Source: Linnemannia hyalina (taxonomy: Eukaryota > Mortierellomycota > Mortierellomycetes > Mortierellales > Mortierellaceae). From it: DNA of 64,000 bases. Position 1 is the stretch's first letter, and every line of letters starts with the position of its first letter. The stretch spans positions 806,001 to 870,000 of the forward strand of contig JAHRHY010000015.1 in the NCBI GenBank assembly GCA_019671135.1, written 5' to 3'. Shown here in pieces: positions 46,601 through 59,300 of the stretch. Position numbers and translations under genes: made by a program. Under the pieces are notes generated by a model. That model saw only the letters and a program-made list of their open reading frames with translations. It searched no databases and was not told the DNA's origin.

Positions 46601-49600
46601 CCAAATGAATACGTGATACCAGCTATCGCGTAAAGCGGGTAAAATACCAATTGCAGAGAAGTTAGCTTGAGCTCTTTTTTCCTACAATTACAACCCTTCA
46701 TGTACATTGCGCTGAACGTACCAATGAAAAGCGGGATCATAAGGAAACTCATAAGGAAAATCGAAATGCAGAAAAAGATGGCGGCCCACTTGGAGTCACC
46801 ATCCATGACCCAGTACTCAACATCCGTCCATCCCTCCATTGAGCTGATGGTGAAGGTGGTGAGAAGCGACAAGAAGATATTGTCGAACGAGATCAAGCCA
46901 AACCCGGGATTGTAGTCGGGGAACTGCATGCACACTTGACCCTCCTGACAAATCATTGCTGACGTTCTGGGCGAAGAGTCGTCACCGTCTCCCTGTCCAA
47001 TGTAGCCGATAATTCCCCTGATGGTTCCATTCTGGTAATATCCTCCACAAAGCATCTCCGGTGATGCAGGCGCATCTAAGAATGTATGCATGGACCATGG
47101 AGCGTTAGCTATACGTGCTGCTGTTTCCCAAAATATAATATGTGGCATACCCGAACAGGTTTCGTACAAGTAGGAGGGTTGCCTGGCTTCAATATAGCGC
47201 ATCGGCGCGACAGAGCTCCTTGGAAGACCAATAATCCAATAAGACTCAGGATCAAGAAAAAGAAAAAGATGAATCCAAGAATCGTGAGAAGCAGTGGTGC
47301 CGACATTGAAAGCGAATCGATAATGGTCTATCATTGTTTTCAGAACGGCAGTTAGTAAATGTTACAGATCTGCATGCAATTAACCGTTTCAAAGCTAAAG
47401 TCGCTTTGTATGAGTAAAACTTACTGAGGTTCCTTCAGTCAACGTCAAGAGTCGAAGCGGCCGCAGCGCACTGATAGCCTTGAAGAGGTACACATCTTGG
47501 ATTCCCACCATCATGAACGCAAAGTCGACCCAGTAGCTCATCACAACAATCCCGTCCAGACGGTTGTAGTACGAACTAAAGAAGGGAGCATGAGCCGGAG
47601 GGGCAGTCTCTTCTTCCACTGCAGTCCCAGGCTGTTCGTTTCCTGTATCGCCTTGAATAGTTGTCACCATAGTCCCCTGTACATGCACTCCTGATTTTTC
47701 AAAGGTCGATTCACGCGAGCGTACGCTGTTGACACGCGAAAGTGAATTGTGTGAGCGGTGCGTCGACGAAGGAACCGTTTTGTTGGATGGTATAGCGTTG
47801 ATGATCCGCTGCACCCACTTCCAATTTGGAAACCTCTTTTGCCATTGGAATCCATTGCGGTCAAAGAAGAGCCCATAGACGATAGCTTTGGAAATGATCT
47901 CTAGGCTAGTTGTTCATTCAGCATGCAAAATACAAAAGGGTGAGATGAAATTGGAGTGGTATATCGTCCTATCAAGAGAATGTCGCCGCCTGACTTACGT
48001 ATAAAGAATGTTGATGGCCAACAGTCCGTAGTGAGTCCAGTAAGATCCAAAGATATTCTTGGCGTCGTGGGTAGTGGGTGTGATGACGAAGAATACCCAT
48101 TCCGTCAAAATGATAACCAAGATAATGGGGTCAGTGTACCTATGTGTAACCAGCCAGCATCCAAGTACGAATTAATTAAATGTAACCTTTCAATTTTGTA
48201 TTACCATTGAATCAACAGATACATATAAGCCGACTGTACTTACTTAGACATCAGGATTGACGCCAAAAAGAGGCGAAGTGGGTTCTCCGGGGAGAAGAGC
48301 TTGAATGATCGTCCCTCGAGTCTCATCTTGTCTGACCCACGCTGTTTGAAACCTCCTGGCGCAAAGACAGATTCTTCGTCGTCCTGAGTAACCTTTTCTG
48401 GTAGGGCGCTAGCCGCTTTTCCAATATTGGAACCTGCTCCTGACTTAGACCGGTCCGTGCCATGGAAAAGACCTCGACGTCCTCCACTTCCTCCGCCACC
48501 GCCACCGCCACTAACGCCGCTACTTCCTTGACGATTGGTTGGTCCAGCACCCAAATTAGATCCTCCTGCATGATTCGATCCTCCGGCGTGACTTCCTGAA
48601 CTTCGCTTGGATCCTGATCTCCTGAGGCCAGTAGCTGAACCATGCTCAGAAGCATCATGTCCTGAGAGTGATACCCATGGAGGTACTTCAGGGTTTGTGG
48701 ATGCCATTGCTGGCGATGATGCGTCTTGTGGAATGGAAATGTGGTGGTTGGACTTGTGTTCGCTGTGGTCTCCGTCGCTGTGATCTCCAGAGTGGAATGA
48801 TGAGCGATTGGGGGCTCCGTGCTCCTGCGCTCTGACACCGACAACTCGCGAAGATACATTGGCCATGACCTCAGACAGACCGCTCATCCATCCTCCCGAA
48901 GACTCGGCCGCTGCTGTGCTGATAAGAGAAGAGCGATTGTTGGTAACAAAGGATGAACGTTTGGACCCAACGGAGGAGAGCGTAGGCGATGATGATCTGT
49001 TGTTAAGTATTGTAGGGTCTCGCGTTGATGAGGTTGAGCTACGGGAACCCATTGAGTGTGCTCTTGGGGCGAGTCCTGACGTAAAAGATCCTCCGGCTGA
49101 TCCTGTTGTAGGGTTGTCCACAAGGTGGAATGAAGATGGCCTCCGCCTGCGGAGGGATGGTTCATGAGAGAGTTTCGGGGAGGGTTGGTCGAGATAGTTA
49201 GGATCGGTGAGTTGTTCAATTGTGAGACTATCAAAGTCTTGACTGTGCATGGAGACGGGGCCGCCAGGGAAGGATTGGTATTCGTCTGGCTGGGGTGACG
49301 TGATGTGGATTGAGTAATTGGAGTGAATACCGGAGGCAGAGGACGATAGTGGGTTGAGTGGGGACAGGTCTTCTGTTGAGTCTCCTCCGGCGCTTAGAGG
49401 ATACAGGTTGGGCGAGGGTGCCTGTAGGAAGATATCGTTCTGTGGCGGGAATAAGGATGATGATACACTTGGAGGGCGGATATTATTATTTCTAGTAGGT
49501 GTTGGTGGAGTGTCTGTAAAGGTTGCAGGAATGGAAGGTGAGATGACTGAATCGGTGGTTGTGGAAGTAGTATAGTCGACGGCCTGAGTGCTCCTGTCAC

Positions 49601-49634
49601 CAGAAGTGGAGTTGTCGGTGTGTGGGTTTGCCAT
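40651..49634 (-). CDS. CCH1: CCH1 voltage-gated-type calcium channel alpha subunit
   Basis: Cch1 is the pore subunit of the fungal high-affinity plasma-membrane calcium channel, working with Mid1. A disordered N-terminus of about 450 residues (Ser/Thr/His-rich, Gly run near 48485-48515) precedes four six-helix repeats spread over many exons. Pore loops: repeat I SSMEGWTDVEY, repeat II (near 45690) TGENWINIMY, repeat III EMASQEGWILVLQ, repeat IV MTTGENWDFVMHD, so the filter reads EEEE. The S4 of repeat III is well charged (TRAVRALACLRVIRLVRYF); that of repeat I is weak (ALRPLRLLTL). Repeat I has an insertion of about 70 residues between its early helices. An EF-hand-like WAKFDPRGTGYIDPKYL follows repeat IV. 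Last coding exon: DMLQDLIQEQEEALFENQR to a TGA at 40653-40651. I chose the ATG at 49634; 49718 is in frame and would add 28 residues. Confidence 0.93.
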
Positions 49635-50241
49635 TAGGTCGCATGGGAGGGATGGGAGAAGTTGGATGTGATGTGTTGTTGTAAAGAGTGTTGCTGATTG
49701 ATGGAATGTCGAGCACATGCAGTTAACTGGAATATCAATAATTGAGCCCCTTCTAATTGACTATGCCGGCTAATGTTTGGATTGAATCATTGATTTGATT
49801 AAATTGTCTCTCTCTTTGTCTCTTGTCCATAAAAAGATAAAAAGATAAAAAGAAAGATACGAAATGCGACCAGCAAAAGGGCTGTGAAGTGTCGAACGTC
49901 CTCTCCACCACCACTCAACTAAATAGACCCTCTTTGTGTCTTCACACATTCCTTCTTTACCATTCACTCTCTCTTCTTCTTATCCCTCACTCCTCTTCTT
50001 CTTCTTCTCTATTCTACTCATACCCATTCCTTTCTTTCGTCTTCTACTCTCCCACTCTCTCACACCTCCTTTCCTTTCTCATTCCCTTCCTCTTCTCCTC
50101 ATTCATTGCTCCTTCTCCATCACCTCCTCCTTCTGTTGCCACCACTTTACTTCCTTGCCTGAACCCTTCACAGTAGCAAACCTTTACTCACTGTACCCTC
50201 CTCTCGGGCTCAGTCTCTCCACATACGCACATAGGCTCAAA
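49635..50241. promoter_or_regulatory. Divergent promoter between CCH1 and the GH5 gene
   Basis: A 607-bp gap between outward-facing starts. From about 49925 to 50190 the plus strand is CT-rich, with CTTCTTCTTCTTCTCT runs, forming the likely leader of the GH5 gene. A short AAAAGATA repeat sits near 49830-49855. On the CCH1 side there is no strong skew. Confidence 0.55.
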
Positions 50242-53200
50242 ATGACCCAACTGCACCCTTCACAATCCTCAACAACGCTGACCGAGGACGCAGCGCTCCG
50301 CAACACCCTTCCTCTGCCACAACATCGCACCCTCAACAACTCACCCTCCACCTCTTCCCTCAACACCAACACCACCGCCAACAACACCGTCCCAACTCGT
50401 CGTCCTTTCGCTGATGCCACCTTCCACGCTGCTGATGCCTCGCAGGACGAGAGCATGTACGGCACCCAGGGTCACCACCCAACCTCCAAGGCACCCCTCT
50501 ACATCCGTGGACAATGGTTCAAAGATCACACCGGTCGCACAGTCACCCTTCGCGGCGTGAACCTTTCAGGAGCTTCCAAGATGCCCGTCGGCTGCCCTTC
50601 CCATCAGGCCGAGGGTTTCTTGGACGAAGACGGAACTGAAGTTTCGTTCGTTGGGCGGCCCTTCCCTCTAGAAGAAGCTGATGAACATCTGGGCCGACTC
50701 AAGTATTGGGGCTTTAATCTTCTCCGATTTATTGTTACCTGGGAAGCCATTGAACATGCAGGACCGTAAGTGCCTTGTGTTTCTTGCGTTTTCGTGCGTT
50801 ATTAATACCATTCATCGGATGGAAATATTTTTTCCCATTTGGCCCGCTTGGATCGCCATTGGATCTCGTTGGGGGTTTTGGAGTGGTTTCATTTTCTTTG
50901 GGCATGTCAAATGCCTCTTGTTTCTCATTTGCTTGTGTGCCACTGGCATGGAGACGAAACGGCGTGGTGAGGGAAAAAAGAGAGTTTTCCACAATCATCG
51001 GCTGACCATGGTTATTTCTACGCTTGGAACGAGACTTTGTGAACAGAGAACTGGCATTAATCGGACGGCCCATCGGCGAAACCGGTGCTATCGCTTGCCA
51101 GCCCGCCATTGTTGTCGTTGGTTCATTATCGCTTTTGGGGTTGTTTTTTATGCTGTCCGTGCTGGTGTCTTTCTGTCGCCAATGATGCAACGATGATGAA
51201 GAACCTACATCGAAGAGTTCTTAGTGTTTTCTGTCTTTTTCTTGCTGCAACTTTTGTGTTCTTACTTTGCTCTCGCCTCCACTTTTTGCTCACGCTTTAT
51301 GTTCTCTTGGATGCGACCCTGGCACACACACATTATCGATTGATCGAACCCCAAAAAACAAACAACAACCAGAACAGCCAGGAAACTTGACCACAACAAT
51401 TGAGTACCACCGTTTTGTGTGTCTGTGAACTTGAGTTGTGTTTTCCCTGTATCCTGGTCTATCGAGTACGCACATGTGTGTACAGAGAGTGCCGTAGTCA
51501 AGCGACAATGGTCTTTACTACGGTGATCTGGGCTTGAGCAAAAGAGGAACGGTTGGTCTTGGTGTGGCTCGAAATTCCTGACAACAACGCACAGCGCACA
51601 CCCTTTTCCCTTGAACCGCTGTGGAGGAAAAACAGAGAAATCAGGCCACTTTTTTTGATTTGTTTATCCCCTTCTCACTATTGTTCGCGTGGAAAAGGAG
51701 ATAGGTACTTGTTTGTTTATTGTTTGTTGGGCGATGTTGTGTTGTGTGATCAAGAGTGTCTTTTTGCCCAATGCAACATTCTGAAATAACAAAGAGAGAG
51801 AGAGAAAAAAGGGTGACAAACAAGGACAAGTGCGCACGTCCTGTGTGTGTCATTGTGGTCATGCCATAAGAATAATATCGACGCCTGGTGCAAAACGTTA
51901 CCGTCCTGCTGACCATATCACCTATTGTTCTCTCCCTTTTTTTTATTCACAGTGGCAAGTACGACATAGAGTTCTTTGAATACCTCGTCCAGGTCCTCCA
52001 CAAGTGCAAAGAGTACGGCTTCAAGTGTTTCATCGATCCCCATCAGGATGTGGTATGTTTTCTTCAACTCCTCCTTCCCTTGGTGACGCACTTTGATCTG
52101 CTGTCTTGACAGTGATGTCAGCTAATGCTGTCTTACCCGCATAGGCGTAGCGTGTACTCTCTTACATAATGCACCGATGAAGGTATTTCCCGCTCAATCT
52201 ACTGAACCTTTTCATTTCCCTATGACATCGTCTACTGTAGTGGTCACGATTCTCTGGCGGATCTGGTGCTCCCCTCTGGACATTGCACCTGGCGGGACTT
52301 GATCCCAGCCGCTTCGCACAAACCAACGCCGCAATCGTCCAAAACTTATATCACGACCCCGAAAACTATCCCAAGATGATCTGGGTCACCAACTACACCA
52401 AGCTTGCCGCCGCTACCATGTTCACCCTCTTCTTCGCCGGCAATGTCTTCGCCCCCAACTGCGTCGTTGACAACATGAACATCCAGGACTACCTCCAGAC
52501 CCACTACATCAAGAGCTACATGGCCCTTGCAGAATACATCACTGCTCAGCACGGCATTGAGGACGACGTCGTCATCGGATACGATACCCTCAACGAACCC
52601 TCCGCTGGTTGGATCGGTGTCGAGGATGTCACCAAGATCCCTGCTCACCAAGAATACAGCAAGGAGTTTACCCCAACCCCACTCCAGGCCATGCTTCTCG
52701 GCCAGGGACATGAGCAAACGGTCGAGTTTTGGGTTTCAACATTCTTTGGACCCAAGAGAAAGGGATCCAAAACCATCGATCCCGAGGGCGTCACTGCCTG
52801 GCTCTCACTCGAAGATCGCGACCAAAAGGACAAGCGATTCGGCTGGAAGCGTGCTCCCCAGTTCCCCAGGGCCGGCGAGTGTATCTGGGCTCAGCACGGT
52901 GTCTGGGACTTTGACACTCAGCAAGTCTTGGTGCCTGATTACTTCTTGAACGATCCTGGTACCAAGGAGATGTTTGACTTTGGTTCACGGTCATTCTTGC
53001 CATTCTGTCGACGATTCGCCCAAGCTGTCCGTACGATCCACAAGGCCGCCATCATCTTTTTGGAGCCTCCAGTCAACGAGCTTCCTCCCTCGCTCCCTCC
53101 TCCTCATGACGACGATGATGTTGCCCAGTTCGACATCACCTCCCGTGTTGTCTATGCCCCTCACTGGTACGATGGTCTGACTCTCCTGAACAAGCGCTGG

Positions 53201-54460
53201 AACTTCTTCAATATTGACTACCTCGGAGTGAAACGCGGTCGATATGCCAGCTACGCCGCCGCAGTCAAGATCGGCGAGAAGGCCATCAGGGAATGCTTCC
53301 GGTATCAGTTGGCCTGCATCAAGGAGGAAGGTCAGGCTGCTATTGGACAACACCCCACCCTCATTGGTGAGATCGGCATCCCCTACGATATGAGCGACAA
53401 AAAGTCCTACAAGCCCAACGGCAACTACAAGGACCAGATCAAGGCCATGGACGCCAACATGTACGCGCTCGAATCCAACCACCTCAATTTTACTCTCTGG
53501 AACTACTGTGCCGACAACAGCCACAAGTGGGGTGATCTGTGGAATGGCGAGGATCTCTCGCTCTGGAGCAAGGACGACCTCGACAAGGACCCTCGCAAGT
53601 TTGCCAACGATTCTAGCACTGATGTCTACGCCCCGCAGAAGAATGGATCCCTGAACTCACTGTCATCTCCCCAGGACGTCACTATCCCCCTCCAGGACTC
53701 ACCCACACTCACAAGACGATCTTCCTCGGTTTCGATCGACAAGAAGCTGGCACAGGCTCAGGCTCGGACCAGGGTTGGAACCCTCTCGTCAACGTCAACG
53801 TCAGCGTCATCGGTTTCATCTACAGCGTCGAATCGTCCCTTGTTGAAGAATGGTGCTAGCGACGCCAGCCAGGGAGATCGCCGGCTTCTTCACCCTGACG
53901 TTGGAGGACGTGCTGTTATTGCCTTCTGCAGACCTTATGCCCAGAAGGTCGCCGGAACCCCCTTAGAGATTTCCTTCTCGCTCAACAATGTCACGTTCAA
54001 ATTCTCATTCAAGCGCACACCCTCGACGACTGAGCCCGGCGCAATTGCCTCCAACCCTCTCAACTCGCCCAAGCCTGGCAAGCTCAGCGAACCTACGGTG
54101 ATCTATCTCCCTCGCATCCATTTCCCTGGACGCGAAGAGTACTTGGCCTCGTTGGGAGGAAACCGCTCTGCAGGCACTGCTCAGACCAAGCCCAAGGAGC
54201 CTGTCTGCCCTGTGACCGTTTCGGGAGGTCATTGGGAGTGGAAGGAGCAGGAGCAGACTTTGCTCTGGTGGACTGGCGAGGGCGAGGATGGTAATATGGA
54301 CAAGTCGGAGGCTGGCAAGCGCACGCCCTCGTTGGACGATGGTGTCTATGAGATTACGGTCGTGGGTAAGAAGTGGACCGGCAACTCGTTCGGTGGTTCT
54401 GCAAAGACCGGAGGTAGCAGTCTCTGGAGCGCCGTCAGCCAGTGCTGCCGCATCTCTTAG
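50242..54460 (+). CDS. EGH1: GH5 (subfamily 12-like) steryl beta-glucosidase / glucosylceramidase
   Basis: Fungal GH5_12 enzymes (yeast Egh1, Cryptococcus EGCrP2) hydrolyse ergosteryl glucoside and related lipids inside the cell or vacuole. Three exons (50242-50765, 51953-52052, 52241-54460) give 947 residues. There is no signal peptide, in line with the family. The TIM-barrel shows GFNLLRFIVTWEAIEH, CFIDPHQDVWSRFSGGSGAP, GYDTLNEPSAGW with the acid/base Glu, and HPTLIGEIGIPYD with the nucleophile Glu. FTLWNYCADNSHKWGD follows the nucleophile. A Ser-rich linker (codons near 53690-53860) and a beta-rich C-terminal domain complete the protein. I cannot say from sequence alone whether steryl glucoside or glucosylceramide is preferred. 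The N-terminal 90 residues are a disordered extension. Confidence 0.9.
50766..51952 (+). other. 1187-nt first intron of the GH5 gene
   Basis: Donor GTAAGT and acceptor TTCACAG restore the frame (HAGP-GKYDIEF). It is ten times the usual intron length here. Composition is T-rich and mixed, with no obvious RNA gene; open frames inside it are not protein-like. Confidence 0.65.
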
Positions 54461-54791
54461 ATCTCTTTATTTTTCTATTCACCGCAAAACAAAAATATGA
54501 ACTCTAGCCCCATCCACAGTCCTTCCTCCCGATGCAGGACGAAGAACTGAAAAAGAGAGACAACATCAACATGTAGATCTCTTTTTTGTCTTGTTTTCTT
54601 TCTCATCCAGTTGACCATTGCGGAATAAAAATACCCCGGTTTGATACCATTTTGTACTCTAAGAACGAACTTTGGTTTATGTGCTTATTCATTCATCTAC
54701 GTTATTGCTGTTCGCTTGTTTTGTTTGTTGTTGCTGTTGTTGAGGAGGCGGAGGAGGAGGAGGCGCAATTAATTTTATCAAAGGGGATATT
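54461..54791. other. Tail-to-tail intergenic region, GH5 and NDUFS4
   Basis: A 331-bp gap carrying both 3' UTRs; T-rich, with a GAGGCGGAGGAGGAGG tract near 54743-54760. No gene is seen. Confidence 0.5.
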
Positions 54792-55861
54792 TTACTTGGT
54801 CTTGACGAAACGAAGCTTCTTTGGTGAGTACTTGAAGTTATCAGCATAGATCTTCTTCTTGAAGATCTTCTGGTTGGGCTCCTGAACAGTGAACTCCCAT
54901 CCTATTAGGGATATTGTAAGCGGAAAGGAAGTTGTTTAGCATGTGGTTGTTCCGGTTATCTTTTGATCAATTCCAGGAGTGCAAAAATCGATCCAGGAGA
55001 ATATTATTCTTCCGATTCTGAAATTGGGGGTACATACCCTGCTTGTCGGCGAAAGCGATGGCGTCCTCCTTGGAGATGAACTTCATCTGAAGAGCCTGCA
55101 TGTAGTCAGCGCTATTACCAAGAAACCGACAATGACAAAAAAGATGCGAATTGGCGTTAATAAATACTGTGCATATATCACTTTCATACTGCTGATCGCT
55201 AAATTAATGTCCCAAACGTGGGGCACTCCCATGTTTTTACCTGGAGGCCCATCCGATGAGCTCGTTCTCGAAGCGGCCGGCCTGGAGCTGGGTATCGAAA
55301 TCCAATCTCCAGACGCCAGTGTTGGTGATTCCGGACTGGGTTGAAGCCTTGGACTGCTTGAAGATGCGGCAAGGCTGCATACGGATCTCCTCTATTTTTG
55401 TCGCATTAAGGTAGTTGTTGTTAGTGATATGAAGATATTGTTTTGATGAATGGGTTACATGGTTGGCGAGGACGCGTGGACGTGCAAGATCGTGCAAGAT
55501 TTTTTTTAGTCGTTCAATGTACGCCTAGACATCCAGCGACTCTCTCGGTGCCTAACTAGCTTTTCCAACGATCCTCCAATGCGTCTCCTTTTCCGTTTTG
55601 TGATATCGATGGATGGTGTCGATTCCTGAGTTCGATTTGGTTCCCGCCACTTGGTCCTGTGCCTCCTTTGACAATGTATGTGACGGAAAACTCACCAGGG
55701 GCTCCGCTGACGATCTCGGCCTGGAGAGCAACGGGTTCCCGGGTCTCGATGACGGATGTAGAGGTCGAGTTGAATCTGATGGCCGAGGCGGTGGCGGGAC
55801 GGAATGAAGCCATGAGGGGGGTGGCCCTCATGGCCTGCTTGACAAGGAGCGAAGCCGACAT
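54792..55861 (-). CDS. NDUFS4: NADH:ubiquinone oxidoreductase 18-21 kDa subunit (complex I)
   Basis: NDUFS4 is an accessory subunit of the matrix arm of respiratory complex I, needed for stability of the NADH-oxidising module. The N-terminus MSASLLVKQAMRATPLMASF followed by AIRFNSTSTSV is a mitochondrial presequence. The first donor (55695) and acceptor (55392) join SGAP to EEIRMQPCRIFKQ, matching the VPEE...RIF region of human NDUFS4. Later segments are TNTGVWRLDFDTQ, RFENELIGWASR, KFISKEDAIAFADKQGWEF and a basic end KIYADNFKYSPKK. Four exons. Its presence implies complex I, unlike budding yeast. The gene is head-to-head with YME2. Confidence 0.94.
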
Positions 55862-56356
55862 TGTTGTATAAAGAGTGGAGTGGAGAGGTGGTTTGTGTGA
55901 TGCCGATGAGGTATGTTGGCATCCGAACATTCAATATTTCCGAAAGGGCGGAGGATGTAGTATATGCGTCAAGAGATTATACTTTCACGTGCATTTCTCG
56001 AGGTACCAAAAGTCCACAAAGGCAGGTTGTGTCTGTGCAAAATTTCCTTTGGCGACGGTTGGTGGCCCAACGGTTGGGTCTGGACTCTAGTGTGCCCTTC
56101 CAATTGCTCTGTTCCTGAAAATTGGATCTTCTCATTCTTCGTCTTCTTTCCTTGTCCATCACTTCTTTTTTTTTTTTTTTTTCTTTTTTTCTCTACCTTT
56201 TCCGAATCATTCCACTTCACTACCCTTCTCCTCAGAACTCTCTCCCTCAGAACCCCTTCTGGAGACAAGGAACTAGAAAGATACGAAAAAGAAGTCTGTT
56301 CCAAGACACACACACCCCTGGAACCCTCCTTTTTTTTTCCAAACCCTCACATAAAA
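55862..56356. promoter_or_regulatory. Divergent promoter shared by NDUFS4 and YME2
   Basis: This 495-bp gap lies between two outward-facing genes for mitochondrial proteins. The right part (about 56125-56345) is CT-rich on the plus strand with an 18-T run near 56166, forming the YME2 leader. The left half has mixed composition. Confidence 0.6.
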
Positions 56357-59300
56357 ATGTACCGTGCAGCGGCATTCTCCTCAAGGGCAACTACCCTTGT
56401 TGCGCGTCGACATGTCCTCCTCTCCTCCTCTGCCACCGTTCGCCCCCTCACAACCACAGCATCCTCAACAACCATGCCTACGTTCACATCAGCAAGGAGA
56501 ACAACACCGTTGACCAACACTAGTGTATCCGTCAAACCTACCCCTTTTCTCCGCACCCAAAAAGTCAAGGGTGCATCGACCCCTCGCAAATACACCACCG
56601 AGACCCCGATTCATGCCGAAGAAGAGGTACACACATCCCCCACCTGCTCAATTGGTCCCCCTTCTTTCAGGGCTTTATCAAGGAATACCAGTTGAATAAC
56701 ACCTTCCTCCGTTTTCCTTCTCTCTCACTTTCATGGAACAGCTCCCGCTTCAATATGGCATGCTGTACTTTGATAACGCCTACCCCCTCAAGATGGGCTG
56801 GTGGGATATCCGGTACTCGCTTCTGAAACCTGGCTGGCGATCCCTCGAGCGCAAGGCCAAGACGGAATTGGTTCCATCCGAGAAGAATATGCCCTTCCAT
56901 TTCAAGATCGGAGGCATCGAGCCCAGGTACACTTTCCCATCCTTCTCGTCCTTCTTTTTAACCTCTGGACTACAGCCCGAAGGAATTTCCCGAGCGACCA
57001 TTTTTGTCCTTTGTTAACGGAAAAACATGTATGCTCCCGCTTGAAACACAACTAGATTGAAGGATGGCGGTATGTTTGTGCACTTTTCATACGTGCGCCC
57101 AAGCTCGTACACAACCAAGGAGGCGCTCAAGGAGATCGAGTCCCGATGCGAGCAACATCTGATCGGCAAGGGTCATTATATGTGGTTCAACTTTCAAAAG
57201 GTCCGTGCCTTCCTCGTCAAAGGGTCGCCCTTCCTCGAGGATCTTGCCAGTCGATACCCCAACAGCAGGATCCGAGTTGAGTTTGCCGGAAACCTCAACG
57301 TCGAGCAACTCTATACCCTCTTCCGCAAATACGGCAAGATCATGGATATTTCGCTGCTCACACCCGTCAAGGATATGCCCCGCCAGGCGATCGTCCAGTA
57401 CTCATTCATGCGTGCTTCGACCAGCGCCAAGTCGTGTTTGCATGGGATGGAGATCAATGGAACCCAATTGAGTGTCACCTATGAGAGAACTCTTCAGGGT
57501 AACGCTATTTGGACCTGGTTGACCAACCACCCCAAGATCACGGTCCCTCTTGGAGGTGCGGCTCTAGCAGGAATGTCGTTTATGGTTTTTGATCCCATGC
57601 GTGTCTTTAGCATGCATGCCAAGATTACTCAGCTGTTCAACGCCAACGAGTACTCGTTCTTAAAATGGTTGCGCAAGGAGACTGTTGGACGTTTGACCCG
57701 CAGTCCTCTTGATGCGATGCAGGCTAGTGGATGGCGCGAGAGAGCCCACGACGAGGAGAAGCTCCGTTCTTGGCTGCGCACTGCTCCAGGTATGATCTGG
57801 TTTGGCGTTGTATCCACTTGGGGGTATCTCACTGTCTATGATGAATTTCTTCCGCCTAACAACTTATTTTTCCTCGTTCTTATAGAGTCATTCGCAATTG
57901 TTCATGGACCTCGAGGAGCAGGAAAGACAGAGATGGTCGAGTATGTGATCAAGGACAAGAAGCACAAGGTCGTGATTCGCTGCGATGAGCTCGCGAACGC
58001 CAGGAGTGAAGGCGAGCTGTTGACCAACCTCGCCAAGCAGATCGGATACATCCCCTTGTTCCAGTTCATGAACACTATCAACAACATGGTCGACGTTGCT
58101 ATCACCGCCACCACCGGACAGAAGGCTGGTGAGTTGAACTTTGTTGTTTTTCATTTTTTTTGCTGAATCATAATCCGGTAGCATGGACACTAATGCAGAT
58201 GAATTTCTGTCTCGCCATGGTTAATGTTTTATAGGTCTGTCGGCAACATTCGAGGGACAGTTGAAAATGATTTTGGACACATTGAGCATCGCCATCCAAC
58301 AAGCCTCGCCCGTCTCGGACCTGTCCAACACCTCACCAGACGCGATCATGAAACGCATCGAGGCAACACTCGAAGAAAAGACCCGCCTCTCCGAGTTGAA
58401 CAAGACTGGACCCTGCGTCCAGACCAATACTCTGGCCCTGTCTATGTCTGGAAACCCAAGCAGACGTCTGACAAAGGTCAAGAGACACCGACGGGAAATG
58501 GACTCGGACGATAATAACACCGAGTGCGACCCTGATGAGATCCCTGTCATTGTGATTGATGGGTACATGTCGAGGGAGAAGGGACCTCATGCCAAGGAGT
58601 TGTGGGCCTTTTTGGCTGATTGGGCTGCTGTCCTGGCCGAGAACCACATTGCTCATGTTGTCTTCTTGACCAACAACGTCACCGCCTCCAAGCCTCTCGC
58701 CAAAGGTACAGTACCGTTCACGGTTGAATGCTATTAGAGTTGTTGTCTGAGCAGGTCTTGTCGTTTGTTGTGTCGTATTGACACTCATCTACGTCCCAAC
58801 TTCACGCCGTCATTAGCATTGCCCAACATGCCCTTCGAGTACATTGTTCTCACGGATGCGACATTGGAATCTGCACTCGAGTTTGTGTACAACCATTTGG
58901 ACAGAGACGAATATCCCGACTTGATCAAGTATGTCCAGACTATCGGCGGTCGTCTCACCGACCTCGAGCTCTTTGTCCAAAAGGTCAAGAGCGGACAAAA
59001 GCCTGACGGTAAAGCATTCCCTCAACCTTTCTTCGCTTTTTTTTGATTTGTAGAACCATATTAATTTGACGGAGGATTGACATTCTATTTTTTGTTATGT
59101 TTTTATTTTATTTTATTTTATTTTATTTCTTCGCATTGACGAAAACTATAGATGCCGAGAAGGATATCTTGGGACGCGCTGTGGTCGAGGTCCGCAAGAA
59201 CGCCTTTGATTTTGATAACTCGGACGGCCGGACCCTGAACTGGACACCTATCCAGTTCTGGGCCGTCATGAAGAAGTTGGCTACCTCTGAAGCCGTACGT

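Noticed and set aside
50681..51196. 171-codon ORF reading into the GH5 first intron
   Set aside because: It begins inside the GH5 exon in another frame and continues through intron sequence with no recognisable domain.
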